A stretch of 64,000 bases of DNA from Dendrophyllia cribrosa (GCA_024195265.1 JAJLRJ010000007.1:5972058-6036057); one strand, 5' to 3'. Positions 1 through 13,300 are shown, counted from the stretch's first letter. Notes: a model not told the origin generated them from the letters alone. Numbers and translations are program-made.

Positions 1-539
1 ATGTAAGCCGACACCAAGCGCGGAAACCCCCCCCCCCCCCCCCCCCCGTAATAACGATATTTTGATTACTTTTAAAATTTCCATGTTATATCACCAAATG
101 TCACTGAAATATACAACTAAATGGGATAAAAAGATTCTATTGCGCAAAACAGACGCAGTAATTTGGACAAAAAGTGCAGGATTGCAAGGATGAAAGTGAT
201 CGCAGTTCATCAATTTTGATTTCGTAACAGACGGTCAAGAAATCGTTTCCATTCTGGTGCAATTTTCAGAATTTTGAGTTTTTTTAGTCGTTATTTTGTC
301 TTTTTAGTTCATACTTTTTTGTGTTCATCATTTTTGGCGATTTTTTCTTCTATTTTAAGATAATAAAGCCAGCTTCTGGCCGTAAACATGAAAAGACGAT
401 ATTTCACAAGAAAATGCTTTTGTTGACATACCGGTAAATAATTCAACGATGTATATTCAAAGCCTTTTATGACCTTGTATGGCCACGAGAGTGAGATCTT
501 TGGGTCTTCTTAGCTATCACGCATGTCAGAAGTCAGTAG
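1..539. other. non-coding sequence upstream of the P450 gene
   Basis: No coding region is supported here. A run of 21 C lies at 27-47; the rest is AT-rich. The part next to position 540 is presumably the promoter and 5' UTR of the P450 gene, but I see no clear TATA box or other site. Confidence 0.5.
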
Positions 540-3047
540 ATGATGTTACACATTATAGCTGGAGTTATATCCACTTATTTCTGGTGGATAACCTTGTTCT
601 GTGCTATAACAGCTGTTATTTACTGGTTCGGTATCTCGGGATACTCCCTGACAAGACATGTCTCTCTACCGGGGCCGAAACCGTGGCCATACGTGGGAAA
701 CCTCTTGGATGTGGGTAAATATAGAGGCTTACACAAAGCGTTCGTTGAATACGGCAAACGATATGGAAAGGTTTACAAAATGAGCCTGGGAAGAAGTCCA
801 ATGATTACTGTCGCTGATCCAGAACTGTTACGGCACATTCTTGTTGGAGATTTTAACAAGTTTTCAAACAGACCGGATTTTATGAGAGGGAACCCACCAC
901 TAACTAAAGGCCTCTTTGATGCTCAAGATGATGCGTGGAGAAGGATTCGCTCAATTCTCACGCCAACCTTCAGTTTGTTTAAACTAAAAGAGGTCGTGCC
1001 AGTTATTGAGGATGCAACCGAGGTGTTACTGGGCAAAATTGTGGAGTGTGCTGAGAAAGGTAACGGCAACAAATTAGATAGAAATCGAGTTTAGATTTTT
1101 GTTGTTGTTGTTGTTTTGTGTTCTTCTCAGTGACAAATGCGTGACGGGAATGAATGGAATTTTTTTGTTGATCAGTTGTATTCTATGCATTCGTAATGGT
1201 AAAAAAAAAAACATAAAAAAGGAGTTAGTGAATGGATCAATGAGTAGTGAATTGACAATGACACGGATCAATGAACGAACACAGGCGCGGATCCAGGAAA
1301 AAACTTGACCGTTTTCCTAGACTCTAAGCGCTTATATACATTTTAGATTTTTATATTCTAAAATTGCTGTTCCTCGATTTTGAGTAATTTTTTAACAATC
1401 TGACCGATTTCCGTAAAACGGTGAAACCGGTCTGGATCCGCGCCTGGAACAAAAGGATGTATTAATAAATCGCTCGCTTACCAACTGACTGACTGACTGA
1501 CTGACTGACTGAGTAATTAACTGACTGACTGACCGACCGACTGACTGACTGACTAACCGACTGACTGACTGTTTGACTGACTGAGTAATTAACTGACTGA
1601 CTGACCGACCGACTGACTGACTGACTGTTTGACTGTTTGACTGTTTGACTGACTGACTGACTGACTGACTGTTTGACTGTTTGACTGACTGACTGACTGT
1701 TTGATTGACTGACTGACCGACCGACCGACCAACCGACCAGCCGGCCAGCCGACTGACTTGTCTGACTGACTGACTGACTGACTGACTGACTTGACTGACT
1801 GACTGACTGACCGACTAGACTGCTTGACTCAACTGGCCGACCGACCGACCGACCGAATGACTCGACTGACCGACCCGACTCGACTGACTGTTTGATTGAC
1901 TGACTGACTGACCGACCGACCGACCGACCGACCGACCGACCGACCGACTGACCGACCGACCAACTGACCAACCGACCGACCGACCAACCGACCGACCGAC
2001 TCGACGGACTGACTGACTGACCGACCGATTGACTGACTGACCGACTGACTGACTCGACTGACTGACTCGACTGACTGACTGACTTGAGTAACTGAGTGAC
2101 TGACTGACTTGAGTGACTGAGTGACTGACTGACTGACTGACTTGAGTGACTGACTGACTGATTAAAGGAGTTGGTTTCTAAAGAAACTGTCTGTGGTGCT
2201 GCATCGGTGGGGGAGTGAAACATGAACATGTCGGTTTTATCAGCTGAGTTAATAAGGTAAATAGGCCACCATTAAAGGGGCTATGTCGCGAGGATGGCGG
2301 GTGAGTACTGGGTACTAACAACTTGAAAACGTCCGGTGGCTTTTTATCAAGTTGGCGGCCATTACTGTCGAATTCGCTGCAATCCGTTCCATCCCGTCGT
2401 ATTGCGTGGAAGGATAGATCTCAAGTTTACAAATTAATTAGAGTATTTACTTGGCTAGATTTTTGTTAAATTATTTCTGCGATTTGTTAGTCGTACCTTC
2501 GAAAAATTCGATGTCTTCCAGAAGTAGTGGAAGTTGGGGAGGAATTTAAAAGCGAAATCGATCGTGTGTTTGTTTACCTCGCGTGGTTCGACACAAGTGC
2601 AAGCGCGATAAAACTTGCCGCGATCCGGGAGGGAACAATAGAAATTTGACATGTGTGACGTCAGGTGGCGTCACATGACAGGAATTCATTGCACAGACTC
2701 ACCTTGCGACATAGCCCCTTTAATAAGAGATTCACAAGCTGACGTTTCGAGCGCAAGTCCTTGGTTAGAGAGCACTTGAAACGTCAGCTTTGAAATCTTT
2801 TTACACGGCACTGACTGATTGATTAATTGTTGATTGATTGATTGGCTGACTGACTGACTGACTGACTGACTGACAGAATGACTGATTGATTGACGGAGTG
2901 ACTGCTTAACTGACTGGCTGACCGACCGACTGACTGACTAACTGAATGGCTGATTACGGATGGACGGACTAATTGTTTTTTTGATTGAGTGATTGATTGG
3001 ATGATTGATTGATTGATTGATTAATTAAATCATTGATTGATAGAATC

Positions 3048-3078
<31 letters not shown>

Positions 3079-4526
3079 AAATGATTAATTGATGACTGAT
3101 TAACTAGTTGATTAATGATTGATTGTGGATTGAAAACTATGCGCATATTTATTCCTTTTAGAGAGAGCCGTTGATGTGAGTACAATGTTTGGTCTATTTT
3201 CCTTGGACCTCATTTTAAGGACTGTATTTGGTCTTGAAGCGGAAGTGTTAACCAACCCTGATCCAGTTCTGGTGAAAAAGGCGCTCACGGTCTTTGACAC
3301 ACCTATCTTAATCCGCGCACTGACCATATTACCGTTTTATGAGCATATGAAAAAATACTTTGACATAAATCCAATGCAAAACCTCCCATATTTTGTAAAA
3401 ATGGCGCAGAACATGCTAGAAATCAGGAAAAGTTGCAGTAAACCTGGTAGAAGAGATCTGATTCAGCTGATGTTGGAAGCACGTGAGGGCAGTGATCGAA
3501 ATAAAACCATGAACGATGAAGAAATTGTTGCACAATGTGTAATATTCTTAGTCGCAGGATCGGAGACAACTGGGGCTACTTTAGCTTTTACAGCACATCA
3601 TCTTGCTCACAACCCAGGGATACAAGACAAGCTGCTACACGAAATCGACGTCGCAATGAGGACACGTGGCGATGCCTCGATCTACGACGTTGTTCAGAAT
3701 CTCAAGTTCCTTGACCGAGTGATTTGCGAAGTCCTGCGTCTTGACACAGTTGGCTACGTTAATGTTCGTCAGTGCAAGGAAACTTGCGTAATCAAAGGAG
3801 TGGAATTTCCCGCTGGGGTTGGTGTGAATATCCCGTCTTATGCCATACATAGGGATCCTGATTTCTGGCCTGAGGTAAAAAGGTTAAGAGAACTAGCAAA
3901 GCATGCAGGGATGATTTTCTAATGAGTGTCAAAAGTAATTTAGCAACTGCTTTGGTTTTGTATTGATACGCTTTGTGATTGGCTAAAAAATCTCGCGCCA
4001 CTTTCTCAACCAATCAGAAACAAAACCAAAACCAATTGTAACTTGCTCGCACGCGTTTTCCCGCACTTGGCGGCGGCTGTGTGTATTTGCTATTCGAGTT
4101 TTGATTAATTTATTGGACTGTCTGCGTCTCTTGTGATTTTTACGACACTCGACCAAGTTTGCAAAATGAGCACGTCATGTTTTAATACTTTTGGTGATGT
4201 TCCTTGATACTAAACGATTGTCCCCACAAACTATCGTTTTTCTTCTTTTGCAGCCTGAAAGGTTTGACCCAGATCGCTTTCTTCCAGAGGAGGTTGAGAA
4301 GCGTCCGTCATTTTCTTACTTGCCTTTTGGGCTGGGTCCCAGGCAGTGTATTGGTACAAGATTAGCGCTTCTGGAGATAAAGATTGCGCTTCTAACGATT
4401 CTTCAAAAGATCAAATTTGAGAGGGCACCGGGGACAACGGAAAAGTTGGAGTTTAATGCTGGACTCATACTCAGGTCACGTGAGCCAATCGTTGTGAAAG
4501 TCGTGTCCAGATCTCTGGACAGCTGA
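540..4526 (+). CDS. cytochrome P450, CYP3-clan-like, three exons, complete (501 aa)
   Basis: A haem-thiolate mono-oxygenase, expected to sit in the ER membrane and oxidise small lipophilic substrates with electrons from P450 reductase. Exons: 540-1059, 3162-3874, 4254-4526. The splice phases (1, then 0) join without a frame break and give 501 residues, normal for the family. The N-terminus has a hydrophobic anchor (about residues 3-30) followed by the proline-rich hinge [12 protein letters not shown]. Helix I carries AGSETT near 306. Helix K carries ExxR as EVLR near 363. PERFDPDRF spans the exon 2/3 side, and the haem loop [10 protein letters not shown] places the cysteine ligand near 443. 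All core motifs are intact, so the protein should be active. The CYP3-clan call rests on overall feel of the N-terminal half and is less sure than the P450 call. Intron 1 (2.1 kb) is mostly microsatellite plus a MITE; intron 2 holds a CCAAT-rich repeat. The substrate cannot be told. Confidence 0.93.
1478..2162. repeat. (GACT)n / (GACC)n microsatellite in P450 intron 1
   Basis: About 680 bp of tetranucleotide repeat, mainly GACT with patches of GACC and GTTT variants. On the minus strand it gives an open frame of Ser-Gln-Ser-Val repeats, which is an artefact of the repeat. Confidence 0.95.
2272..2723. mobile_element. TTAA-flanked MITE in P450 intron 1
   Basis: The ends are terminal inverted repeats, AGGGGCTATGTCGCGAGG on the left and its near complement on the right. 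Both are bounded by TTAA (2272-2275 and 2720-2723). The interior has no convincing coding sequence. Relatives with the same end sequence lie at 12242, 34184 and 43142. TTAA duplication is typical of the piggyBac and Kolobok superfamilies. Confidence 0.8.
2801..3125. repeat. (TGAC)n / (TGAT)n microsatellite in P450 intron 1
   Basis: A second tetranucleotide block: GACT-type units at the start, drifting to GATT-type units. It ends about 40 bp before the acceptor of exon 2. Confidence 0.9.
3925..4160. repeat. CCAAT-rich dispersed repeat, copy 1 (P450 intron 2)
   Basis: One of six copies of a repeat about 240 bp long. It is marked by GTGATTGGCTAAAAAATCTC, then ACCAATCAGAA, a GC-rich CGCACGCGTTTTCCCGC block, and a closing GACACTC complementary to the opening GAGTGTC. 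Other copies: 21058, 23253 (partial), 24316, 41887 and 59841. It has no coding potential and behaves like a foldback MITE. Confidence 0.75.
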
Positions 4527-4590
4527 GAAATTAAGGAACCGCGCCTTTTATTTTCTGCATAATCTACATAATCATTAATTACAGTATTAA

Positions 4591-4884
4591 AGGTGCTGTT
4601 ACACCAGGCAATTTTTTCCTGCAACTTGCAACGTAACGCTGACGAGAGCCGTTGCGAGACAAGTTGCTGATTACATGTTACACGTTTGCAATTTGTCTCG
4701 CAACGTTGCAAAAAGTAGATAAGTGGTCAACTTTTTCTGCAACTCGCAACGCAATTTTTCGTTGCGAAACAAGTTGCGCAGAGGTGTTACACGCGCAATT
4801 TCATCCGCAACTTGTCTCGCAACGTCTCTCGTTAGCATTGCGTTGCAAGTTGCAGGAAAAAATTGCCTCGTGTAACGGCACCCT
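4591..4884. mobile_element. foldback MITE 3' of the P450 gene
   Basis: Inverted arms of about 36 bp: the left begins AGGTGCTGTTACACCAGGCA, and the right (reading out to 4884) is its near complement. The interior is rich in CGCAACTTG and GTTGCGAGAC motifs that are themselves inverted copies. It begins 64 bp after the P450 stop codon and so may lie in its 3' UTR. Confidence 0.75.
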
Positions 4885-5309
4885 AAAGACCCAGTATCAC
4901 CCATTCGGCATTGCGGTCGTTTGTTTTTGTTTTCAAATGACGAGCTCGCTAATGATTGGCTCTTTCGGGTATTTTCGACTGCGTTAAATTCAGTCTTCGA
5001 GGCATTGGGCACGCAATGCATTTTGGGTGGTAAACTGTGATCTGCGGTTGAATACGAACAACGTACGGTTGGAAGAAAAAACATGAAAATACAACATAGG
5101 TTAGTTTGGGTAGGACAAAGAAACATCGAGTATATAGCATGAAGTTAAAAAATATATTTCACGTTTCTTCCATTTTTTTGACAAAAGGTTCCATTTCTAA
5201 CTGCTTCCCTTTTGATGCGGTTATATGTCCTTCGTTTACACGAAGGTTAATTTCAAATCTTAACCCTTCCATGATTTCCACAGTCGAACCTCGAGTGTTG
5301 TTATTTTTC

Positions 5310-6010
5310 AGTCTGTGAAAGAAATCCTAAAGTTAAAATAACTGTGACCAATATTAAGTGTGACCAGAGAAGTGTGACCATTCAAATGAAAGCTACGTAC
5401 TGAACAGTACTTTCCTGTGGTGTTGTTTATTATGCTGTACAAGGTGGTTCTAACTTTTGAGTCTGGATGAAATCCTAAAGTGTGACCATAATTATAAATA
5501 AATGCTATTGAGCAGTACATTCCTATGGTGCTGTTTATTATGCTGTACAAGGTGATTCTAACTTTTGAGTCTGTGGATGAAATCCTAAAGTGTGACCATT
5601 CAAATGAAAGCTATTGAGGAGTACTTTCGTGTGGTGCTGTTTATTATGCTGTACGAGGTGGTTCTAACTTTTGAGTCTGTGGATGAAATCCTAAAGTGTG
5701 ACCATATAAATGAATGCTATTGAGCAGTACATTCATATGGTGCTTTTTATTATGCTGTACAAGGTTGTTCTAACTATTGAGTCTGTGGATGAAATCCTAA
5801 AGTGTGACCATTCAAATGAAAGCTATTGAGCAGTACTTTCCTGTGATACTGTTTATTATGCTGTACAAGGTGGTTCTATCTTTTGAGTCTGTGGATGAAA
5901 TCCTAAAGTGTGACCATTCAAATGAAAGCTACTGAGCAGTACTTCGTGTGCTGCTGTTTATTATGCTGTACAAGGTGGTTCTAACTTTAAAGCTCCTGAG
6001 CAGTACTTTT
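5310..6010. repeat. tandem satellite, about 110-bp unit
   Basis: Six to seven head-to-tail units, each with TCTAACTTTTGAGTCTGTGG, GATGAAATCCTAAAGTGTGACC, CATTCAAATGAAAGCTATTG and TTTATTATGCTGTACAAGG in that order. The TGAAATCCTAAAGTG landmark recurs near 5465, 5577, 5688, 5789 and 5897, a spacing of about 100-112 bp. Single units occur at 6402, 10491 (inverted), 31725 and 51535. Confidence 0.9.
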
Positions 6011-6401
6011 CTGTGGTACTGTTTGGATTTATCTTGAGGTTTGATTTTGCCGCCCTTGAGAGTGAAAGGAAAGAAGAACAACCAGGAGCAGAAACATGTC
6101 AGTTTTTTCGATGTCCATTTATTTATGAATATAGACGAAAGAGAGGAAATGATGGAATTAATAACATAGTACATTTGATCTCTCTCCTAGAAGACAAGTT
6201 CTAACTGTATAAGACGGTTAATCGACCATCTGACCCTGCCATCACGCAAAACCTGAATCTAAACTGGCCTTTACAAAACACCTTAAGTTTTATCAAAAAT
6301 TAATTATATTTTTCTTTCTTAATACGTTTTTTCTCTTTACCACGGATAACGACATACAAGTCACTTTGAAATATAATTGAAAATATGATACAAGAGGGTT
6401 A

Positions 6402-6560
6402 ACCCTTTCACTCCCAGAGTCAATTATGGAGTCGTGTCTAGTGTAGTTCTAACTTTTGAGTCTGTGAACGAAATCCTATGGTGTGACCATTCAAATGAAA
6501 GCTATTAAGCAGTACTTTTGCATAGTACCATTTGTTTTTCGATATTTTGGAATAGTTCTT
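6402..6560. repeat. satellite-related single unit with one MITE end
   Basis: It starts AACCCTTTCACTCCCAGAGT, the terminal repeat of the element at 10491-10700, and runs on into one satellite-type unit. No matching right end is seen, so it appears truncated. Confidence 0.6.
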
Positions 6561-7171
6561 GAATTTTGATTTTTTTCAGCAGTAATGTACTTTATGAAAT
6601 AATCCCTATATAGCACTCTCTGATTGGCTAACAAGACATTTGGCACGAGGCTAAAGGCGCTTGCCATTTATCAGAACTGACCAACCAGACCTGTCACTTG
6701 GTACACAGGTGGCCCAAGTAGTGAGCTTGGGCTGCCTGTGCTTGGTATATAGAACGCACCGTGGATACTAGTTCCTTCAAATCCATCTAAATGATGCACT
6801 ATTTACACCGACAGGTCCAGACGGCCAGTTTTGACAAATAACGATGTAATGTTTAAGAAATGGTCTGGTCGGTTAGTCCTGACAAATAGTGAGCACGATT
6901 ATGACGTCACGTCACAGAAAAAAGAATACTGCCTTGCGTTTATGAATTCAGTTTAGAAAAACTTGAAGGGAGGCATTATATACGGGGAGGGCAGTATTTA
7001 GGGGTGGGTTACATTTCGTTAAATTAGATTAATATCTGGTCACTATATTTTCTCATCCGGTGAGTCAGTTTATCCTATTTTATCAACGTGTGTACAACCT
7101 AAATTTCTAAATAAATTACAATTAAAAAACCGCCGCTGACGGGCGTATAAATTTAATTTACGTTAGCACAA

Positions 7172-7325
7172 GACTGGAGCCTAGTCCTTCCCGGTGTTTG
7201 TAACCGAGGGATGGAGTTAAGTCCCTCTCGGTACCTGTTTACCAAGCTTGGACCCAGTCCTTCTTGGTATCTTATCGAAGTTTGGAGCTCATTTCCTCCC
7301 GGTATCTGTTACCGAAGCTTAGTGC
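7172..7325. repeat. 36-37-bp minisatellite over the VPS50 stop codon
   Basis: Four units, each with the landmark AGTCCTTCCCGGT or a variant, at about 7183, 7220, 7256 and 7292. The last unit covers the final three codons and the stop of VPS50, so the 3' UTR and the extreme C-terminus derive from this repeat. Confidence 0.7.
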
Positions 7326-10300
7326 GCTCCATGTCTTCAATAATTGCCAATAGTTTTTGTTTTCCCTTTTTGGTCACGTGAGATCCCACTCCGCACGTGA
7401 CCAAACTTGTGTGCTGCTTTGTGGTGTATTCCTGAAATAATAAAGTAGAAGCATGATAAAAAAATGCTAATTTGTAACCACCCCTCCCCCCCCCCCCCCC
7501 CCTAGAAAGTAATGCTTCTTTTTGACACGGTAATTCTGCTTGTATATTTTTCTTTTCTGTCTGTAGTGAAGCAAGTTTTAGTATGCGAAAAAAAATTAAC
7601 GTTCATGTGAACATATGACTTACATCGTTCTTCTAAAAGCGTTTTTTTTATTTTGTGGCAAATAAAGAATGCAAAAGATGAATATCGTAACTTAACTATA
7701 ACAAAACACTAAACAATAAATACCGAAAGTTACGTTAATAAAAAAAAGGTAAAAGGGTGAGAATATCACCTTATGCTCTCGTATCCATCTTTCCATTTCA
7801 TTTTCTGTGAGATAAAACGCTTTTACATAGGTTTCTACAAATTCTCGGTCAGGGATTGGTCTGCAAAAAGAAAACATAAACACGACACTTTAGAAATGAT
7901 TTAGATTTGCAGGCGTTGTTTTCAGTGTTAAAAATGCGCCTTACGAAAACACACATTGAAAACCTCGCTTTCTCACCGGATATCAGTAAGTTTCTCCAGC
8001 TTCATTAGGTACTGCTGAAAATCGAGCTGCATTAATGCTCGTCCCTCATTGCTACATTTCTTTGCGCTTGCATACCTTGGGGAAAAAGAAAAAATGATAC
8101 AGACAATCAAACGTAAATCTTGACTATAATAACGTACATGTATACTCCTTGGCAACTGATTTCTAATGTGGAAGCGCGCCGGTTTTAGCGCGTCGAACTT
8201 TAAGACAGCTATGACAAGCCTTAGACAGGTGCGCGCTTCAAGAAATGTTTAGTCACAGATAAACAAGTAACCTTCGGCCGGGACCAGCCATCCATGGTTG
8301 TCTACCTTACAGGGGTGTACTCCAGCTATCTTCATGCTACAGAGAGTCGGGTCTGGGGTTTAACTTAATACTGTTCAGGTACAATACTCACCCTTCTACA
8401 AAGGTTCTGTTCACAAGACGAACACAATGATCCCACAATACAGTTCGAGCCTCCTGTGGCACTGGAATTTGTCTGTGGAGAGGGAATTCTTCTGTAAGCT
8501 TAGCATAGACTCGAACTAGCTCGTAATATGCTACTACTATGCAATGCTGTCAATAAGGACCAGGCAAGAACAATTAACAATTATCCCCGCCGACTTTTTT
8601 CACCCCACCCCCCTATTTAGACTTGTATTAGCTCGTGATATGCTACTACTATGGAGGGCTGTCAGTAAGGACCGGGGAAAACCAATAATTCCCGGCGACT
8701 TTCTTCACCCCCACCCCCTCCCTTCCCCTCCCCCTATTTAGACTCCTATTAACTCGTGTACTACTATGCAAGTTTATACTCTTAGTTTAGGGACGGACCA
8801 TAAGAAAAGTTATGGGGGGGGGGGGGGGGGGGGGCAGGTGGGCCAAATACAAAAAAGAAAAAAGAAAAAATAATTCGTGCAGAAGATTTTATGTGGGGGT
8901 TAACCCCCAGAAAAAATCCTACACAGCTAATGGAGGAAAAAAATTCATGCGAGCTGAAAAAGCCACCCCTCCCCTCCCCCACCCCTTAATAACTTTTCTA
9001 ATGGTCCGTCCCTTATATAATAACGCTCCAGCTTATTTGTCTGGAATTTTGCCGCTACAAAGCTAAAATTTCAACAACGTTAATGAATGGTAGTTTCTTT
9101 AATTAATGTTTACAAAATTCTTACTTACTTCGCTAACTGGGCCAGCCTCATACTAAAAACTTGTAACTCCTGCGATAAACAAAGTCAATAAATAGCTACG
9201 ATAAATAAAGAGTAATGTAAGTCACTGGGAAAATAGTAGTAGTAACAAACAGATTAAAACTATCAACAACCGATACATCTTTAATCTTCCGTTTGCCAAT
9301 AGCATTGCGAGTAAACCATTCAATCACATCAATATTATTGTTTATTTTGTAAAGGTTTATTACGGTAAAAAGAAAACAGAATGCTGGATCGCTGCAACAA
9401 TATTTGCTTCTACTTCCGTTTTTCAGCCGTAAGTATGAGTTTGCCGTTTCTTTTATTACGGTAATCCACATAGTAGCTCTTCTTGCGCAACATATAAATT
9501 ACAAATTAGAATACAATAAAATATAAATTAAGTTATACAAAAACCGATAAAAAGTATTAAACAAGTCTGTTTAGCGCAACAGAGAGACTTGGTCTGTGGA
9601 AGCGCCAAATAACGCATAGTTATTCGGAGTTAAAAAGAAGCAAGCATGTGTTATTACCCGCACAAGAATATCCACATAGGCGTTGTGTTGTGACATGATA
9701 TCCCTGATGTCCCATCGTACTCCTGTCATCAACTGTAGCGTCTGAAATCCAAAGAAAATAGGTTCAATAAGAGTTTGTCCGGAACTCGACTATCAGAACC
9801 TGACTACCAGGAAAATAGATGCTTTGGCTCTCGCTTGTTGGATAAAATATCCAATTGAAAGGAGTTGAAAAGAAAAGTATTTGAAACATCGTTTTGATAA
9901 AATTTTGAAAACTGTTGAAATCTTGGTCATGAAAAATTTGAAAAGGTCATGGAAAAGGTCATGGAAAGTCATGGAATTTTAAAATCTGAAAAGAGTACGA
10001 ACCCTGTAAGAGTACAGCTGTTCTCACAGCACACGACTATCTTTTCCTTGTACTTTCATTATTCTATAGTCATGAAAAATGTGTTCTGAATCTAAACAAC
10101 AAATAAAATAAAAGTAAGAATTTTTTTCACTTACCTGATCATAATCAATAACTCGAGATGCCACATTTCTGTAGACCGGTCTCCTAAGTTCCTGAGCGGT
10201 ATTTACGGTCTGAAAAATTGAATAGAAAAGTCTTAACTACGATGATCTCTTTTTCTTTAATTCTCTCTACAGCAGTTCATAAATAAACTAATTTATTTTC

Positions 10301-13300
10301 ATATACACATTATCATATTCATCGCATTAAGGTGATGTTACACGGGACGATTCGCGTCTCCATAATTTCTGATTACTGCTAGTAGATATCATTAATTTTA
10401 CCACGAAAATGAAAGCATCAGAGAAGTTCTTTCTTCCTAGTCCGAATTACTGGGTATAGGAGGAGTACGAGGATTTCAGTTATTATTAATAACCCTTTTA
10501 CTCCCAAGAGTGCCAAAAATAAAAATTTAAGAAAAATCCGAAATTTCATTTTGTAAAACATTGAAAAACTAATGGTACCATGCAAAAGGACTGTTGAAGA
10601 GGTCTCATTTGAATGGTCACACGATAGCCTTTTGTCCACAGACTCAAAAGTTAGAACTACACTACATGTCTCCATAACTGACTCTGGGAGTGAAAGGGTA
10701 AATGAGTCTGGCGTTACCTGATTTGAGGGTCGAGACAAAGGTTTCTTTGTTAAAAGACTCCGGGGTGTTTGGAATAAAAAAGGTTTGTAGATTAAACATT
10801 ACGGCAGCTGAAAACCGCCCACACGGTGGTGACATTTGGGAACCATGCATTGATTAAATATCATTTTAAAAGTATTTGTTTTTAGGAAAGGTCGTTCATT
10901 TACCTGCGAGTAAAACTGGGAAAGAAACGCTCGCTTGTTGGCAGGAATCATTGCCTCAAGATGTGTATGAAGAAATTCAAACTGTCCAGCTAAAAACACT
11001 CTGAAAACCAAGGAAGTACTCAGATCCAGTAACAGAATCAAATCGACAAACATCAAACAAAACATTGTTTTAAATTTACCGCACAACTTACAAGGATTCC
11101 GTGGCAATGATTCTCTCAGACAAACCAAACATGGTATCAACTCGAGAAAGATCTACAAGAGCCGACAGGTAAGGATGAAGGACCTGAAGACACACAAGAG
11201 AAAACACATTGATTTAACAGAATAAAATACAATCACACTATTTTATCTACAAGGATCCACTGTAGTCTCTTTGAATGGCTGACAATCCAAGCTTTTAGCC
11301 CAATGACGACCAAATGTCTATACGACATTCAGTTAAATAACACTCTTGAAAATTTTTTTAGTAGAACTGACATGCCTGCAGACGACCTAACACTTTTCGC
11401 TTTGTGGCAAAAGGAGTGTTAGTCTACCCCGGTGTTGGCCTTCTCTACATAAAAAAGACCTAAACCTTCCTATTCTTAAAGAACCAAGGGCTGTCATTAG
11501 TAGCTGCTATAGCTGGCTATTATGAACGGCAGCTCAAAGCTTGAAAATGGCTAAAGGACAAGAACCACGGGAGACTATCTTGAGTTTATGAAGTCACTGT
11601 AACTTAATCTAAGTAACATTGGGCTTCAAACCTTCATGTCATTTCCACCATTCATCATCTCAGAAGGTTGCGTCTGTTTGAGAAAAAAAGGAACAAACTA
11701 CATCAGGAAGAAAGGAACAACATTTATAGAACTAAATCAAGATGCCCCGTTTAACGAGTAAGATAAAAAAAAAGCATTATGATTATCCACTTCGGGAAAA
11801 TGCAAACGAGGAAGAAAAATACCGTAGAATTCCGAAAGTAATTTAACTTAACGACCTTGCTTGCAATTCCCGAAAGTAACAACCCTCCCGAAAGGAACGG
11901 ATTTACCGATCTTACGAAAAAAAAACTTTAGAATAAAAACTATACTACCTCAAACTCCAATGCAATAATAACTTAGAATTATTGTCAGTGTTGACTTCTC
12001 ATATTTTAGCTGTCCGAAAGTAACGGCACCCGAAAGTTGCGGCCCCTGCTAATTCAGACAGCAACGGGGGCCGCTAATTTCAGAATTCTGCGGTAGCCTT
12101 GAGAGGCTTGTAGGTATATATATGGCTAGGCAAAGAAATATTTATAGCTATAGATATAAATTTTAACACATATTTACATATTTATCTTTTTGTTATATTT
12201 TCATTTGTTTAGTTACACACGACCCCACAAGCTGTACAGCATTAAAGGGATAGTATCACGAGGTCGAAACTTGAAAACGTCGGCCCACTTTTCAAGTTTG
12301 ATTCCGCAAATTCAAAAAGGCCGTCGAGAAGTGGAGGTAGTTGTCGAATCAAAAAATCCGTTTTGATAGCCAAAAGAAAGAAAAAATCACTTTTAACAGT
12401 GATATGTCCAAAATTCCAGTGCAAGAATAGTGAACAGTGCCGCGCGTGGAACCTCGTGATACTATCCCTTTAACTACTTATCGTGTTTAAATGAAGGTTT
12501 AGATTACATTACATTACAGGTAATGAAAAAAAATCCGCTTACCAAACATAGTACGAATTAGGTGTTTAACTTACGTGTTGAATAAGATTTTCCGAGATTC
12601 TTTTTAAACTTGTCCTTAATTTAATACTCAAACCATGAGCACTTCCATCCACCTGAAGAAGACAGAAAAAACACAGACCTGTTTGAGTTACAAATTAACA
12701 AGAAAATGCCTTGGTCTTAATATTGATTGTTTTCCACAAAGTAAGGCAGGGATACTGAACTATGGAAGAAATGATGACCTAATCCCAGGAGGCCAGGGAA
12801 GATGTTGCCTTTGCTTGTGTGTAAAAAAAACATATTGTACAGTAGTTGACTGTATTGCACCATAAATATTAGATAAAAATATAACAAGACTCTTACCATC
12901 ACTTCGGGGGCAAAAAATGAAGCAACCTGAGGACAAGGAAAAACAGAACGTAAAATAACCATAGAATCTAACACAAAATAATTTGATATGACACTGTTCG
13001 TTTTCACTATCTTACAAGATGAAAGGTCTGGACACGTCAGGGCCCAGTTGTTCGAAAGCCGATTAGCGCTAATCTCGGATTAAAAGTTAACTGAGGATTT
13101 CATTTCTCTGTTTAAAAATGATTTTAAAAGGTCATTTATAGCTAGTAGTGAAGACAAGTTAAAGTCGAAACTGAAGGGCAGAAAACTTTGGAAAATTTTC
13201 AATTGTTGAGTTGTTCAACGGGATTCAAAATTGACGCTAATCCTGGGTTAGCTTAATCGTGCTTTGAACAACCCGGCCCAGATCAGTACTAAAGCTACAT

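Noticed and set aside
1462..2229. Minus-strand open frame of 255 codons made of Ser-Gln-Ser-Val repeats
   Set aside because: It is a pure translation of the (GACT)n microsatellite within the P450 intron; it has no composition or motif of a real protein.
4403..5126. Several overlapping open frames 3' of the P450
   Set aside because: They are readings of a foldback element in different frames and directions.
5100..5310. Minus-strand frame considered as the last VPS50 exon
   Set aside because: It has no likeness to the family end. The true last exon was found at 7309-7431 with a matching sequence and phase.
5310..6010. CRISPR-like array
   Set aside because: The units are contiguous, about 110 bp, with no unique spacers, and the genome is eukaryotic.
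9196..9471. Minus-strand frame of 91 codons between VPS50 exons 30 and 31
   Set aside because: It overlaps an intron fixed by the joined gene model and shows no similarity that I recognise.
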